Assembly: GCF_001570485.1 (NCBI RefSeq)
Contig: NZ_BCTA01000103.1
Coordinates: 1-64,000 of the forward strand
Source: Mycolicibacterium novocastrense
Lineage (GTDB): Bacteria > Actinomycetota > Actinomycetes > Mycobacteriales > Mycobacteriaceae
Direction of reading: 5' to 3'
Length of the DNA stretch: 64,000 bases
The notes under the pieces are model-generated. The model did not search any database. It saw nothing but the letters and a program-made list of their open reading frames with translations, and was not told the origin of the DNA. Shown piece after piece: positions 7,573 through 17,600 of this stretch. How positions within the stretch are numbered: position 1 is the first letter of the stretch; the number at the start of each line of letters is the position of its first letter. Made by a program: the position numbers and the translations under genes.

Positions 7573-9605
7573 TCAGAACCGCTCGGCTGCTGCCCATTTT
7601 TGCGCGCTCAACTGCGCGACAACATCAGCTATGGACGCCCCGCCGAGGAGATCCGACACCTCAAGATCGTGATTGAATTCGACTTTGATTCGACGACATA
7701 ACTCTAGCGCCTGCAACGAATCCAAGCCGATCGCCACCATGGGGACATCGGCGTCAATGGACTCGGCGCGATCGATACCGATGGATTCGGCGAACAGATC
7801 AATCAACCGTCGCGAGTGCGTGGTCGGCTCAACGGGTGCGTAGGTTGCTGGGTTGTCGACGTCGGGTGGAATCAGCTGTGAAACCAGCGGGCCGTAGCCG
7901 AACACACCCAGCACCGATCGCGCCCGGGCGAAATCGAATGCCCCGACGATGGCATTCCTGCCCAGCCGGTTCATTCCCAAAGAGATTGCATCGCGTGGAG
8001 ACATCGGGACAACCCCGATGGCCGCAAGCTGCGCCATACTCCTCTCATCGAGGTCAAAATGAACGGTCCACTGACCCCATTGCACCGAAACACAGTCCAA
8101 GCCAGCGGCGCGGAGTCGGTGCGCCATGGCGTCGAGCATCCGATTGGCCGCCGAGTAGACCACCTGCCCGCGTCCGCCGATCGTCGCCCTCGCCGAGGAG
8201 CACAGAATGACGCGACAGTTCTCCGCTCGGGGGAACGCTTCCAGTACCCGCCAGATGCCGATAACCTTGGCCCGCAACGCATCGTCTACCTTCGTGGCGG
8301 TAATGTCCTCGAGTTCGATAGCCGAATAGTCGACGGCGGCGTGGATTATCAGATCCGCCGGGGCGCCCTGGTTCTCCGCAGCCAGTTGCGATACTGCCGC
8401 CTGGTCGCCTACGTCGCACTTCGTGACACAGATTTGCGTAGCCGTGGTCGAGCGGATCCCCTGGAGTCGGTCCGCGACTGCAGCGTCCCCGCCCGATCTG
8501 CTCACCAGCGTGATTCGCCGAGCGCCGCAGTGTGCGAAGTGGTCGCAGAATTCGAGCCCGAGTTTCCCCGTTCCCCCGACGATGAGCACATGTTCATAGG
8601 GCACACAATCGGAGTGGACCGCCGAGCTGTTGCAAGCAACGATCCGTTTGGCGTATAGACCCCCGTTGCGGAATGCCAATTCCGATTCTTCGTCGGTGTG
8701 CAACGCCGCGACGACCGCACGCCCCGAGTCTGAGGCGGTGGATCCAGCCGGCAGGTCGAGGTGCCGGAATCCTACGCCGGGATAGTTGGCGCCAATGCTG
8801 CGAAACCCCGCGCTTGCCGCTGCGTGCACCGGGTCTGGCGGTGCGTCGTCTGCGACGACCCCCTCACCGCCCACCGTCACTAGCCAGTAGTCGGTACCTG
8901 CATCAGTGACTCCGGGCCACCACATGCGGTTGGAAAAGAATTCCGTGACTGCGGCCGCGGCGGCGACGTCGTCCATCTTCGGCGATTGCGGAAGCAGTAT
9001 GACAAGTGTATTGAAACGACTTGTGACACCGTGACTTTCAATGTCGATCATGCGAGCCGCGGCGCCAGCTTCGCTGGCTGCAGCGCATATGGCAGTGGCC
9101 AAACCCGCGCAGGCTTTCGTATGGTCGACGATTCCGATGTCACGCGGTGGCACAAGTGAGCGCTTTGACAGCCGAACCCATTCCTCGACGAGAAGGCGTG
9201 CCGGCGTGGTTTCCGCGTTCAGCTCACGGGCTGACTCCGTAGGCACTGCAACCGGATTGACAGCGGAGGTCCGAGCACCGCGCTGGGGCGGCGCCTCGTC
9301 ATATGGCAGCCACAGCGGTATCTCATTCATCCGGGTGTTGGGAAAAGCACGCAACGGAAGCGAGACGGTTTCGTCAGACCCAGTGCGCAGGCACTCCCAT
9401 GAGTAGTCCAAATCATGTACGGCCAGGTTCGCGAGATTGCGTGTCAACTCGTTGAGATCCGTGGCCGTTCGCTCAGACGAGCCGGCCACGACCGCTGAGC
9501 TTGTATCCCCATGTCCAGCGAGATTCTCTTGAATCGCCAGCTGTAGTGTCGGATGCTCGGCCAGCTCCACGAACGTGTCGACGTTGCGCCGCACCGGCCG
9601 CGGTG
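7573..9605 (-). pseudogene. MbtD-like mycobactin polyketide synthase, N-terminus missing
   Basis: About 675 codons match the C-terminal two thirds of MbtD (about 1,000 residues in M. tuberculosis), which extends the siderophore chain. It begins inside the acyltransferase domain (VDTFVELAEHPTLQLAIQEN), passes the family's FPNTRMNEIPLW segment, then a ketoreductase (VGGTGKLGLEFC; catalytic Ser in CSSARA, Tyr/Asn in VVYSAANR) and ends with an acyl carrier protein (GLDSLQALEL, phosphopantetheine Ser). The start and most of the acyltransferase are gone: near 9600 the frame crosses into antisense udgX sequence, giving an artefactual ATG at 9717. An IS3 remnant follows directly. There are no internal stops. 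No mbt neighbours remain here. Confidence 0.82.
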
Positions 9606-10088
9606 CGCGGTCAGCCGAAACTTGCTGCCCAGCAGCGACTGTGCAGCGGTCGCGCCCATCAGCACCAGCACCTCGGGTCTGATGGCATCCAGCTCGGCCA
9701 GCAGCCACGGTCGGCATGCCACCACCTCCGTGCGGCCCGGCGTCTTGTGGATTCGTCTCTTGCCGCGTTCGGGCAGGGTGAACTTGAAGTGCTTGACCGC
9801 ATTGGTCACATACACCCGTTCACGGTCGATGCCGGCCTGCACCAGCGCCTTGTCCAACAGCTTGCCTGCCGGGCCGACGAACGGCTCCCCGGCCTTGTCC
9901 TCCTGATCGCCGGGCTGTTCGCCGACCAGCATCATGTCCGCGCTGGAGGAACCGCCGCCGAACACCACCTGCGTCGCATCGAGGTACAGATCGCAGCCCT
10001 TGCAACCGTGCGCGGCCTCGGCGAGAGCAGCGAGATCGCGGGTGTCGGGCACGAACTCCGCGGCGGTGTGGGCCGGCCTTGCAGGCAT
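9600..10088 (-). pseudogene. udgX: UdgX-type uracil-DNA glycosylase, C-terminus lost
   Basis: UdgX excises uracil from DNA and is known to form a covalent bond to the abasic site through a His in its R-loop. The first 163 or so residues are intact: Cys29 and Cys32 (GCKGC) for the iron-sulfur cluster, the active-site block GEQPGDQEDKAGEPFVGPAG, the UdgX-specific R-loop ERGKRRIHKTP with the reactive His114, and Cys125 (VVACRPWLL). After FRLTAHRG the sequence switches into the polyketide synthase fragment. The remaining out-of-frame codons run to 9444, so the family's HPSSLLR motif and last 45-60 residues are missing. It is probably inactive. ATG 10088 matches the family start. Confidence 0.85.
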
Positions 10089-10123
10089 GGGGGATGGTTA
10101 CCCGGTTCTGGCGCGGTCACCCG

Positions 10124-11665
10124 CTACCGCGTCGACTTGACCACCTGGGCGAAGCTGAACTGCCAGCGCTCGACAAGCCGGAAGCCCATCGCGTGCGGTA
10201 CCCGGTACGCAGGCGCACGGCGCAGGCGGGTTCCCGGATTCAGCGCGTTCCCGGTTTCTCGATCCGGGACGGTGGCGTCGCGTTGTGAAACCGTCCACAG
10301 CACGGTGCACGGCCGAAGCTGCTCGGCCACACCCCAGATCCCAAGATGGGCGTCCCACAAGCGGTTTCGGTCGGCGGCGCGGCGACCGCGCCCGGGGTCC
10401 ACGAGCGCGGCGTACGCCTCGGGCCGCGCGGCCGTCAACGGTCGAATCGGGCCGGGTGCCCAGTTCGTGGTGTTGTCGAGCACCAGGCAGTCGCCGGGGG
10501 AGGCGTGCGTCGTGAGGACGTCGGCCACCTGGCTGAAGTCCATGCCCTCCTTGGCGTACGGACCCCGTTGTTGGAGCAGGTAGTTCGGGGTTGCCGCGAC
10601 CGCCAACACGGTCAGCACCGCCGCGACGGTCTCGCGCGATCTGGCGACGGCGGTGATGCCGACGGCCAACAGCAGCGCCATCGCCGGGGAGGTGTAGCTC
10701 AGATAGCGCGGGTAGTAGATGGGCTCCCACCACATGGAGTAGAGCAGCAGCACTCCCGTCGGAAGCACGATCCACGCCGCGCTGATCGCCACCAGCGATC
10801 GGACGCCGGCTTCTGTCGGCCGGAAGCGTCGGATCGTGAGCAGAACGAGCACCAGTCCCGCCGAGAGCGCGAACGCCACGCTGTGGTCGAAGTACTGCTC
10901 CTGCATCACTTCTGCGACCGTGTGCCAGCCTGGCGGTGAGATCCACCGCACCTGGGCGATCTGCGTCCTACTGAACGCCAGGAAGGGTCCCACAACCGCG
11001 ATCGCCACCGCGACCGTGACGATCCAGCGATGCACCACCGTTCGCCGAGCAGTCACCGCTGCCAGCGCAACCGCGTGTACCAGCACCATCAGCACCACGA
11101 AGACGTTCAGCAGCGACGAGCCCACCAGCGCCAGCCCGTAGCAACCCCACAGCCACCGGGTGTTGCGGCGGAGTGCGAGCATCAACAACACGGTCAGCCA
11201 GACGGCCGCGGCCGCCGTCAGCGCATAGGATCTCGCCTCGATGCCCGCCCACGTGATGCGCGGCAGGATCGCGAACACGATCCCCGCGCAGACGGCCGTC
11301 GTCCGGGAAGCGAAGCGTCGCGCAAGGACGACGACACCGCCGGCGGCCAGCCCGACGGCCAGGCAGCTCGACAGCCGGGAGTAGAACTCGGTGGCCGGGA
11401 ACACCGCGAACCACCCGTGCATCAGCAGGTAGTACAGGCCGTGCACCGCGTCGATGTTGTGCAGCAGGCCCCACAGCTGGGGGATCGACCGCGTCGAGGC
11501 CGAGATCGTGGCCGCCTCGTCGAACCACAGCGACGGCCGGGCCGCGCCCGCCGCCGACACCGCGACCGCGAACACCGCCGTCAGCGCAGCGTCGTACCGG
11601 CCGGCGCGAAGGGATCCCGACGGGTCGAGGCGCGCGAGGCGTTGCTGTACCAGCGACAGATCCAC
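10124..11665 (-). CDS. GT-C membrane mannosyltransferase, Rv1635c-like
   Basis: A 513-residue polytopic membrane protein of the GT-C (PMT/ArnT-like) class. The first extracytoplasmic loop carries the acidic catalytic motif LWFDEAATISAST, followed by HGLYYLLMHGWF and GIEARSYAL, then about ten hydrophobic helices and a soluble C-terminal part of about 120 residues. It is divergent from a universal stress protein gene, exactly the Rv1635c-Rv1636 arrangement of M. tuberculosis. Rv1635c (CapA/MT1671) adds the first mannose cap to lipoarabinomannan using polyprenyl-phosphomannose. Orthology is inferred from synteny and topology; acceptor specificity cannot be read from sequence. The truncated udgX follows 35 bases downstream on the same strand. 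Confidence 0.75.
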   Translation of the reverse strand: MDLSLVQQRLARLDPSGSLRAGRYDAALTAVFAVAVSAAGAARPSLWFDEAATISASTRSIPQLWGLLHNIDAVHGLYYLLMHGWFAVFPATEFYSRLSSCLAVGLAAGGVVVLARRFASRTTAVCAGIVFAILPRITWAGIEARSYALTAAAAVWLTVLLMLALRRNTRWLWGCYGLALVGSSLLNVFVVLMVLVHAVALAAVTARRTVVHRWIVTVAVAIAVVGPFLAFSRTQIAQVRWISPPGWHTVAEVMQEQYFDHSVAFALSAGLVLVLLTIRRFRPTEAGVRSLVAISAAWIVLPTGVLLLYSMWWEPIYYPRYLSYTSPAMALLLAVGITAVARSRETVAAVLTVLAVAATPNYLLQQRGPYAKEGMDFSQVADVLTTHASPGDCLVLDNTTNWAPGPIRPLTAARPEAYAALVDPGRGRRAADRNRLWDAHLGIWGVAEQLRPCTVLWTVSQRDATVPDRETGNALNPGTRLRRAPAYRVPHAMGFRLVERWQFSFAQVVKSTR

Positions 11666-11846
11666 GCGCTGCTACCCACCCTTCCCGCGAACGGCAAAAC
11701 GCTAGCGTGTGCGCTTGTACCGCGCTCGCCGAATGGGTGGGGAAGTCATTGTGATGACCGGGTGTAGGCGGCGTCACCTGGGGCGGCCCAGCGTGACGTT
11801 GGGTGTGAAGTAGGACGAAATCGCAGGCAAATGCCACTGGAGCGGC

Positions 11847-11870
11847 TACTGTTCCGGGTGGCAACGGAAC
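11847..11870 (+). promoter_or_regulatory. Possible promoter and inverted repeat before the stress protein gene
   Basis: TACTGT at 11847-11852 fits the mycobacterial TANNNT -10 consensus. Overlapping it is a perfect inverted repeat, GTTCCG-N8-CGGAAC (11851-11870), about 20 bases before the start codon. It could be an operator or a 5'-leader hairpin. No clear -35 element is seen. Confidence 0.4.
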
Positions 11871-11889
11871 TGAAATCGGGAGGATGTGG

Positions 11890-12330
11890 ATGAGCGCCTA
11901 TCAGACCGTCTTGGTTGGCACGGACGGATCGGACTCGTCGCTGCGCGCGGTCGAGAAAGCTGGTCAGATCGCCGGTGACGCCAAGTTGGTCATCGCGACG
12001 GCGTACTTCCCCCAGGACGAAGATCAGCGTGCGGCCGACGTGCTCAAGGACGAGGGCTACAAGATGGCCGGCAACGCGCCCATCTACGCAATCCTTCGCG
12101 AGGCGAAAGAACGCGCCCACCAGGCGGGCGCCACGAACGTCGAGGAGAAGGCCGTCGTCGGCGCCCCCGTCGACGCGCTGGTCGAACTCGCCGAGGAGGT
12201 CAAGGCGGATCTGCTGGTCGTCGGTAACGTCGGCCTGTCCACCATCGCCGGCCGGTTGCTCGGTTCCGTTCCCGCCAATGTCGCACGCCGCTCCAAGAGC
12301 GACGTGCTGATCGTGCACACCACGCCGTAA
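11890..12330 (+). CDS. Universal stress protein, Rv1636/TB15.3-like
   Basis: A single-domain 146-residue Usp protein. The nucleotide-binding pattern is complete: an N-terminal VLVGTDGSDSS strand-loop, VVGAPVDALVELA, and the C-terminal G-2x-G-9x-G(S/T) signature GNVGLSTIAGRLLGSVPANV. It is very close to M. tuberculosis Rv1636, reported to bind cAMP and ATP, so a role in buffering or sensing cyclic nucleotide is plausible; two class III cyclases are encoded in this window. The start is ATG 11890 rather than the ATG at 11884, because GGGAGG ends at 11883 and the family begins MSAY. The gene's last 131 bases overlap the 3' end of lnt on the other strand. Confidence 0.93.
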   Translation: MSAYQTVLVGTDGSDSSLRAVEKAGQIAGDAKLVIATAYFPQDEDQRAADVLKDEGYKMAGNAPIYAILREAKERAHQAGATNVEEKAVVGAPVDALVELAEEVKADLLVVGNVGLSTIAGRLLGSVPANVARRSKSDVLIVHTTP

Positions 12331-13735
12331 CCACCACCAGCGCCGCCACGATCATCCAGTCGCCCCACCGCTGATAGAGGGTCGTTCGCGCGTCCAACGG
12401 GACGTCGACAACCGTGACTCCGCGTTCGGCGGCGGGCATCCATGCCAGCCGGTGGCCGCGCGCGTCGAACGCCGAACTGACCCCGGACAACGCGGCATGA
12501 ACCGCGGGCCGGCCCGTTTCGACCGCGTGTACGGCGGGCATCGCCGCCAGTTGCGGTTGCGCCCAACTGCCTTGGTATGACGACGTCGAGCTCTGGTAGA
12601 CGAGTAGCTTCGCTCCCCGCCGGACGCCGTCCCGGGCGAGGTCGGAGAACATCGTCTCGAAGCTGATCAGCGGTCCGATCGCGACGGCGTCGGTGTGCAG
12701 GACGACGGGTCCGTCCCCACGACGGCGGTCCTCGCCAGCGGCTTGGGTGTTCGACGTGGCCCAGCCGATCAAGGGCCGCAGTGGCACGTACTCGCCGAAG
12801 GGCACCAGTCGCGTTTTCGCGTACGAGCCCTGCACGCCGTCCGGTCCGACGAGCACCGACGATTTGTAGATGCCGCCCGATGCCGCCTGGGCGTCGACGT
12901 TGACCAGCAGGTCCGCCCCCACACGCCGGGACAGGGCGGCGAGCCGCGCGGTGACTTCGGGGTGGGTCGCCAAGTCCACGCCGACACTGCTCTCACCCCA
13001 CACGACCAGGTCCACTCGCTGCCCGGCCAGCTGCTCGGTCAGACCTTCGCCGGCGGCCTGGCGCTCGGCGGCCTCGGCGATGTCACCCGGCTGGACGAGC
13101 GCGACCCGCACCGTCGGACCGGGCGTCGGTTCCGGGCCCCACCAGAACCAGGCGGGACCGACCGTCAGAAGAAGAGCTGCCAGGACAACCGGCGCCGCCG
13201 AACGCAGCACCAGGACCAAGACAATCGCGGTGTTGACCGCCACCACGAGAAAGCTGACGAGCCATACGCCGCCCAGCGCGGTGGGCGCCAGCGTGGCCGG
13301 CTGATTCCACTGCGATGCGCCGAGCAGTGCCCACGGCCCGCCGAGCCGGTCCCACGACCGGACCGCCTCTGTGAGCACCCACACGCTGGGCAGTACCGCC
13401 ACGGCGCTGGCGGCGCGAGCGAAGGTGACATCACCGACGAGCAGACGGTGCGCCGCCCAACCGAAGGGCAACCACAACGCACCGAGTCCGGCCGCGAGAA
13501 CGAACAGCGGCAGACCCGTGCTCGGCCAGAGCCAATACTGGGTGACGCCGACGAACGCGGCCATCCCCAGCCAGGCTCGCGCGGCGGACTGTCCAGCCGT
13601 CGGCGCCGCACGGAGCACGAGCAGCAGCGGGACCAGCGCGATCCAAGCCAACCACCCCAGTGCGGGCGCCGGGAACGCGAGCGCGGGGAACGCGCCGGCG
13701 ACGATCGCCGACGCGTAACCCCGCAGCGAGATCAG
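12200..13735 (-). CDS. Apolipoprotein N-acyltransferase paralogue, Cys nucleophile replaced
   Basis: Lnt transfers a third acyl chain to lipoproteins using a Glu-Lys-Cys triad. This protein has the multi-helix N-terminal half and a nitrilase domain with Glu248 (VVWGESS), Lys307 (YAKTRLVPFGEY), and Ser358 in LISFETMF where active Lnt has Cys (ICYE in E. coli). It is probably inactive as a classic Lnt or uses different chemistry; I recall that the second Lnt homologue of M. bovis BCG also has Ser there. No ATG/GTG/TTG precedes the conserved first helix (ALAFPAPALGW). CTG at 13735, overlapping the fba stop as CTGA, gives a natural N-terminus (M-ISLRGYASA), while TTG 13651 would truncate helix 1. 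The last 45 or so residues are basic and antisense to usp. Confidence 0.82.
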   Translation of the reverse strand: MISLRGYASAIVAGAFPALAFPAPALGWLAWIALVPLLLVLRAAPTAGQSAARAWLGMAAFVGVTQYWLWPSTGLPLFVLAAGLGALWLPFGWAAHRLLVGDVTFARAASAVAVLPSVWVLTEAVRSWDRLGGPWALLGASQWNQPATLAPTALGGVWLVSFLVVAVNTAIVLVLVLRSAAPVVLAALLLTVGPAWFWWGPEPTPGPTVRVALVQPGDIAEAAERQAAGEGLTEQLAGQRVDLVVWGESSVGVDLATHPEVTARLAALSRRVGADLLVNVDAQAASGGIYKSSVLVGPDGVQGSYAKTRLVPFGEYVPLRPLIGWATSNTQAAGEDRRRGDGPVVLHTDAVAIGPLISFETMFSDLARDGVRRGAKLLVYQSSTSSYQGSWAQPQLAAMPAVHAVETGRPAVHAALSGVSSAFDARGHRLAWMPAAERGVTVVDVPLDARTTLYQRWGDWMIVAALVVVTAWCARSARRSWSGVRHWRERNRATGRRWWTGRRYRRPADPP

Positions 13736-14613
13736 GTGCTCGATGCTTTGGCGATGCTCGCGATCGCCTGGTCGAGCGTGGAGTTGAACTCCTCGTCGCT
13801 CTGCTGGGCGGTCAGACCCTCGGTCAGCGCCCGCGAGAAGCTCGCGATGACACCGATGTTGCGCGCCAGCTTCTCGTTCGCCTCATCGCGGCTGTAACCA
13901 CCCGACAGCGCCACGACCCGCAGCACGTTCGGATGCTCGACCAGATCCTTGTACAGGTTGTCGGTGTCGGGCAGCGTCAGCTTGAGCATGACCTTTTTGT
14001 CGCCGAGCTTGCCAACGCCCTCGAGCAGCGCGGCCTTGAGCTGGTCCTCGGCCTCGGCCTTCTTCGGGCTCTTGATGTCGACCTCGGGTTCGATGATCGG
14101 CACCAGGCCCTTGGCGAGGACCTGCTCGGCGACCTCGAACTGCTGAGCCACGACCGCGTCCACGCCGGCGCCGGGCAGCTTGATGACCGAACGCTCCTTG
14201 GTGCCGAAGACCCCGTTCGCGGCGGCGCGGTCGAGCAGATCGTCGAGGCCGGGCATCGGCTTCATCGTCTGCGCGCCGTCCTTCTCCTCGGCCAGGCCCT
14301 TGTCGATCTTGAGGAACGGCACGATGTTCTTGACGTTCCACAGGTAATCGGCGGTCGGACGGCCCTCGATCTCGCGGTCCATCGTCTGCTCGAACAAGAT
14401 GGTGCCCATGATGCGGTCGCCGTCGAAGGCGGGGCTGGTGATGATGCGGGTGCGCATCTCGTGCACGAGGTCGAACATCTGGTCGTCGCCGGAGTAGGCG
14501 TCCTCGGCGATCCCGTAGAGCTTCAGCGTCTTGGGGGTGCTGCCGCCGCTCTGATCGAGTGCTGCGATGAAACCGGCGCCGCTCTGCGCCTTCTTCAACT
14601 GATCCTCATTCAT
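13732..14613 (-). CDS. Class I fructose-bisphosphate aldolase
   Basis: This enzyme cleaves fructose 1,6-bisphosphate to glyceraldehyde 3-phosphate and dihydroxyacetone phosphate through a Schiff-base Lys, without metal. The 293-residue protein is of the bacterial (staphylococcal-type) class I group: GFIAALDQSGGSTPKTL near the N-terminus, IIEPEVDI in the barrel and KVMLKLTLPDTDN, where the Schiff-base Lys is expected. The start is ATG 14613, preceded by GAGGAG; upstream frame has no family similarity. Mycobacteria normally rely on an essential class II enzyme encoded elsewhere, so this is likely a second, metal-independent aldolase. Its TGA overlaps the proposed CTG start of lnt. Confidence 0.93.
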   Translation of the reverse strand: MNEDQLKKAQSGAGFIAALDQSGGSTPKTLKLYGIAEDAYSGDDQMFDLVHEMRTRIITSPAFDGDRIMGTILFEQTMDREIEGRPTADYLWNVKNIVPFLKIDKGLAEEKDGAQTMKPMPGLDDLLDRAAANGVFGTKERSVIKLPGAGVDAVVAQQFEVAEQVLAKGLVPIIEPEVDIKSPKKAEAEDQLKAALLEGVGKLGDKKVMLKLTLPDTDNLYKDLVEHPNVLRVVALSGGYSRDEANEKLARNIGVIASFSRALTEGLTAQQSDEEFNSTLDQAIASIAKASST

Positions 14614-14662
14614 CCTTGTCTCCTCAACGACCTGCCGTTTCGACCAGCCTAGGACAGGCCGG

Positions 14663-17600
14663 TCACGGCATCGCCGCGGCCCATCGCATATGCGCCTCAA
14701 AGCCCAGCGACGTCGCCATCTCCCGGTAGCGGTCACGCAGTTCGCCGTAACGGGCATGGTCGCCGCGGGCACGGGCCAGAAGGGCTTCCATGTGTAGCAG
14801 CCAGATGCCGGGGATGACGGATCCGTCGGCCGGCGCGGCGGCCAACGCCGCGATCGCGGCCTGCGCTTCGGTCACGTCGTCGCTGCCGCCGCGGTCCAGC
14901 AGGGCCTCGACCAGCAATCCGGTGGCTGGGATGTAATAGCCGCGATGGCCGCGGCCCATCATCTCCTCGACCGAGTTGCGCAGGGTCGCGATGCCCTCGT
15001 CGCGGTGACCGGCGAGGGCTTGTTCCCGTCCCAGGTAGGTCTCGAGGACTGGCAGTTCAGACACGTGGTACCGCTGCCGTAGCCACACCTCGCGAAGCTC
15101 GATCAGCAACTCGTGTCCGCGGTGCCGATCTTCTGTGCCCTCGCGGAGCATCAGCGCGCTACCCAGAAGCCACTTGACCATGACGACGGCGTAGTCGTTG
15201 CCGGCCGCCTCGGCGGTCTGCAGCGCGGCCTCGACGGTGTGTACGGCGCGATCGTCGGGCAGCAGGACGCCGTGCCAAATACCCATTCCGTATCTCCACG
15301 ACAGGACCACGGCCAGCGTCAACGGTTCAGCGGATTGCTGGGCGAAAGCGGCCGCATTGTCCAGGTCGTCGTGCCACGTCGAGTGGCCGAGCCACCACCG
15401 GGCCATGCCGCGCAGCGCCAAGGCCACCGCGAGAGGTGAGCTCACCACGAGGCTGCCCTTGGTGGGATCTCCGTCGGCCCAGTCGATCGTGGCTTGCGCC
15501 CACCGCAGCACCGCTGCCATCTCACCGGTTTGCGCCTTGACGCCCATCGCTCCGAAGGCCGCCTGAGCGGTCAACATGGGATCGCCGATCGAGTCGAGCA
15601 GCGCCAGCTGTTCGGACGCCAGGCGCTGTGCCTCCTGGAACTCGCCACGCTGGGAGTGCGCTGCCATGGGCCCCATGGCGGCGATGGCCAGCGAGGTCTT
15701 GTCGTCGACGGCGGCACACAGCTCGCGCAGCTCGGCGAAGCGCGCAGCGGAGTCCTCGGCGTGCACGCGCCAGTCCGTTGCACACAACGTCGTGCGCGGC
15801 GCGATGCGCTTAACGGTCCGGTCGGGGTGGTCGACAGGGAAGGCGTCGGCAACCAGGCGGGCTCGCTCCCAGCTGAGCCGAGCAGCGGCGATGTCGCGGT
15901 CGACGGACCATGTTCCGGCGCGCATATGCCACTCGTATGCGGCGTCCAGATCACGTGCCGCCTCCAGATGCTCGGCGATCAGTGCTGCGCTCCCGTCGCC
16001 GGAGCCGGCCGAGCGCTGCTCGATCGTCGCGGCCACCCGTCGGTGGACTTCGGCGCGGTCGGACTTGAGCTGCGTCTCGTAGGCGACCGTGCGGATCAGG
16101 GGTTGGTGGAACACGTACTCGGGGTGCCGGGTGAACGTGACCTGGTCGATGAGCTGAGCGGCCAACAGGTCGTCGACCACAGGGTCGACGCCGATGTCGG
16201 TCAGCAGCTCGGTTCCGAACCGCAAACCCACCACGGCCGCCGCCGCCAAGGTGCGTTTGGCCTTCGGATCCAGCCGATCGATGCGCGACGCGATCGTTGC
16301 TTGCAGCGTGGCGGGTACGACGACATCAGCTGCATCGGCGGTCATCACATAGGAGCCCGGTTCGCCCTGCAGCACACCGCGTTCGGCCAGTTCGAGCGCG
16401 ATCTCTTCGGCGAAGAAGGGAGTGCCCGCCGCTCTTTCGGTGATGGCCTCGGCCAGCGTTCGTACGGAGTCGTCATCGCCGAGGAGATGCGAAACGAGCG
16501 CCGCTGTTTCGTGATCGCTCAGCGGTGCGAGGGCGAACGTCTGCGCCCCTGGCACCTGTGCCAGTGTGCCGCGATACTCGGACCGGTAGGTGATCACTGT
16601 CAGCAACGGCGTCTGGGGTATCACGCTGAGGAAGTCGGCGAACAACGATTCGCTGGCCTCGTCGATCCAATGGGCGTCTTCGATGAGGTATACCGCTGGC
16701 GTCCCAGCGGCCAGCGAGGCCGCATTCACCCATGCAGTCAAACGCCTGCGACGCGCGTCGGGATCGATGCTCGGCAGCGGAGCGTTGGCATCACCGATGC
16801 CGAGCAGGTCCTCGAAAAGCGCCAAGTCCACGGAGTCCGTATCGGCGGACTGCGCCCGGAGTAGGGTGCGGGCGCTTGCCGCGCCGAGACCTTCGACGCC
16901 GGTTGCCGCCTTGAACAGGCTCTTCACGACGTGAAACGGGACCTGGCTGGTGTGCGATTCGCAGAAGGTGGCGAACAGGTCGACGCCCCGTGCGGTGGCC
17001 ATTTCGGCGAGTTCGCGCGCAAGCCGACTCTTTCCGATACCTGCCGGACCGGTTACTCCGACAACGGCACCCTGGCCCTCGATGGCCCTGTCCAACAGGC
17101 CCTCGAGCGCGGTCATCTCCCACCGTCGACCAACGAGTTGCGATTCCGAACGCCGTGCACCACGCCGCTGCGTGAAGCCCAGGAGCCGGCGGGCGACGAT
17201 CGGATCGGCTGATCCTTTGAGGTGCACCGACTCCGGTTCGCCGAGCGCCGCGACGCCTTGGACAAGCCGCACTGTGGACCCGCTCAGCATCACTCCACCG
17301 GGAGGTGCGACAGACTCCATCCGCTGGGCCATCCCGACGTGTTCGCCGATCGCCGTGTAACCCGGTGCGGCCGTGGCTAATTCGCCGGTGATCACCTGAC
17401 CGGAGTTGAGGCCGATCCGCAGTTGCAGCTCCACGCCGTCGCGTCGCCGCACATCTTCGGCGACGTCGCGAATGCCGTCCTGAACGCCCAATGCGGAAAG
17501 GCATGCCCGCACGGCATGGTCCTCGAGTGAAATCGGTGCGCCGAAGACCGCCATGATGCCGTCGCCGGTGAATTTGTCCACTGTGCCGCCGTAGCGCCGC

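Noticed and set aside
9606..9717. ATG at 9717 as the start of the PKS-like protein
   Set aside because: Those codons are out-of-frame udgX sequence; the PKS similarity starts only near 9605.
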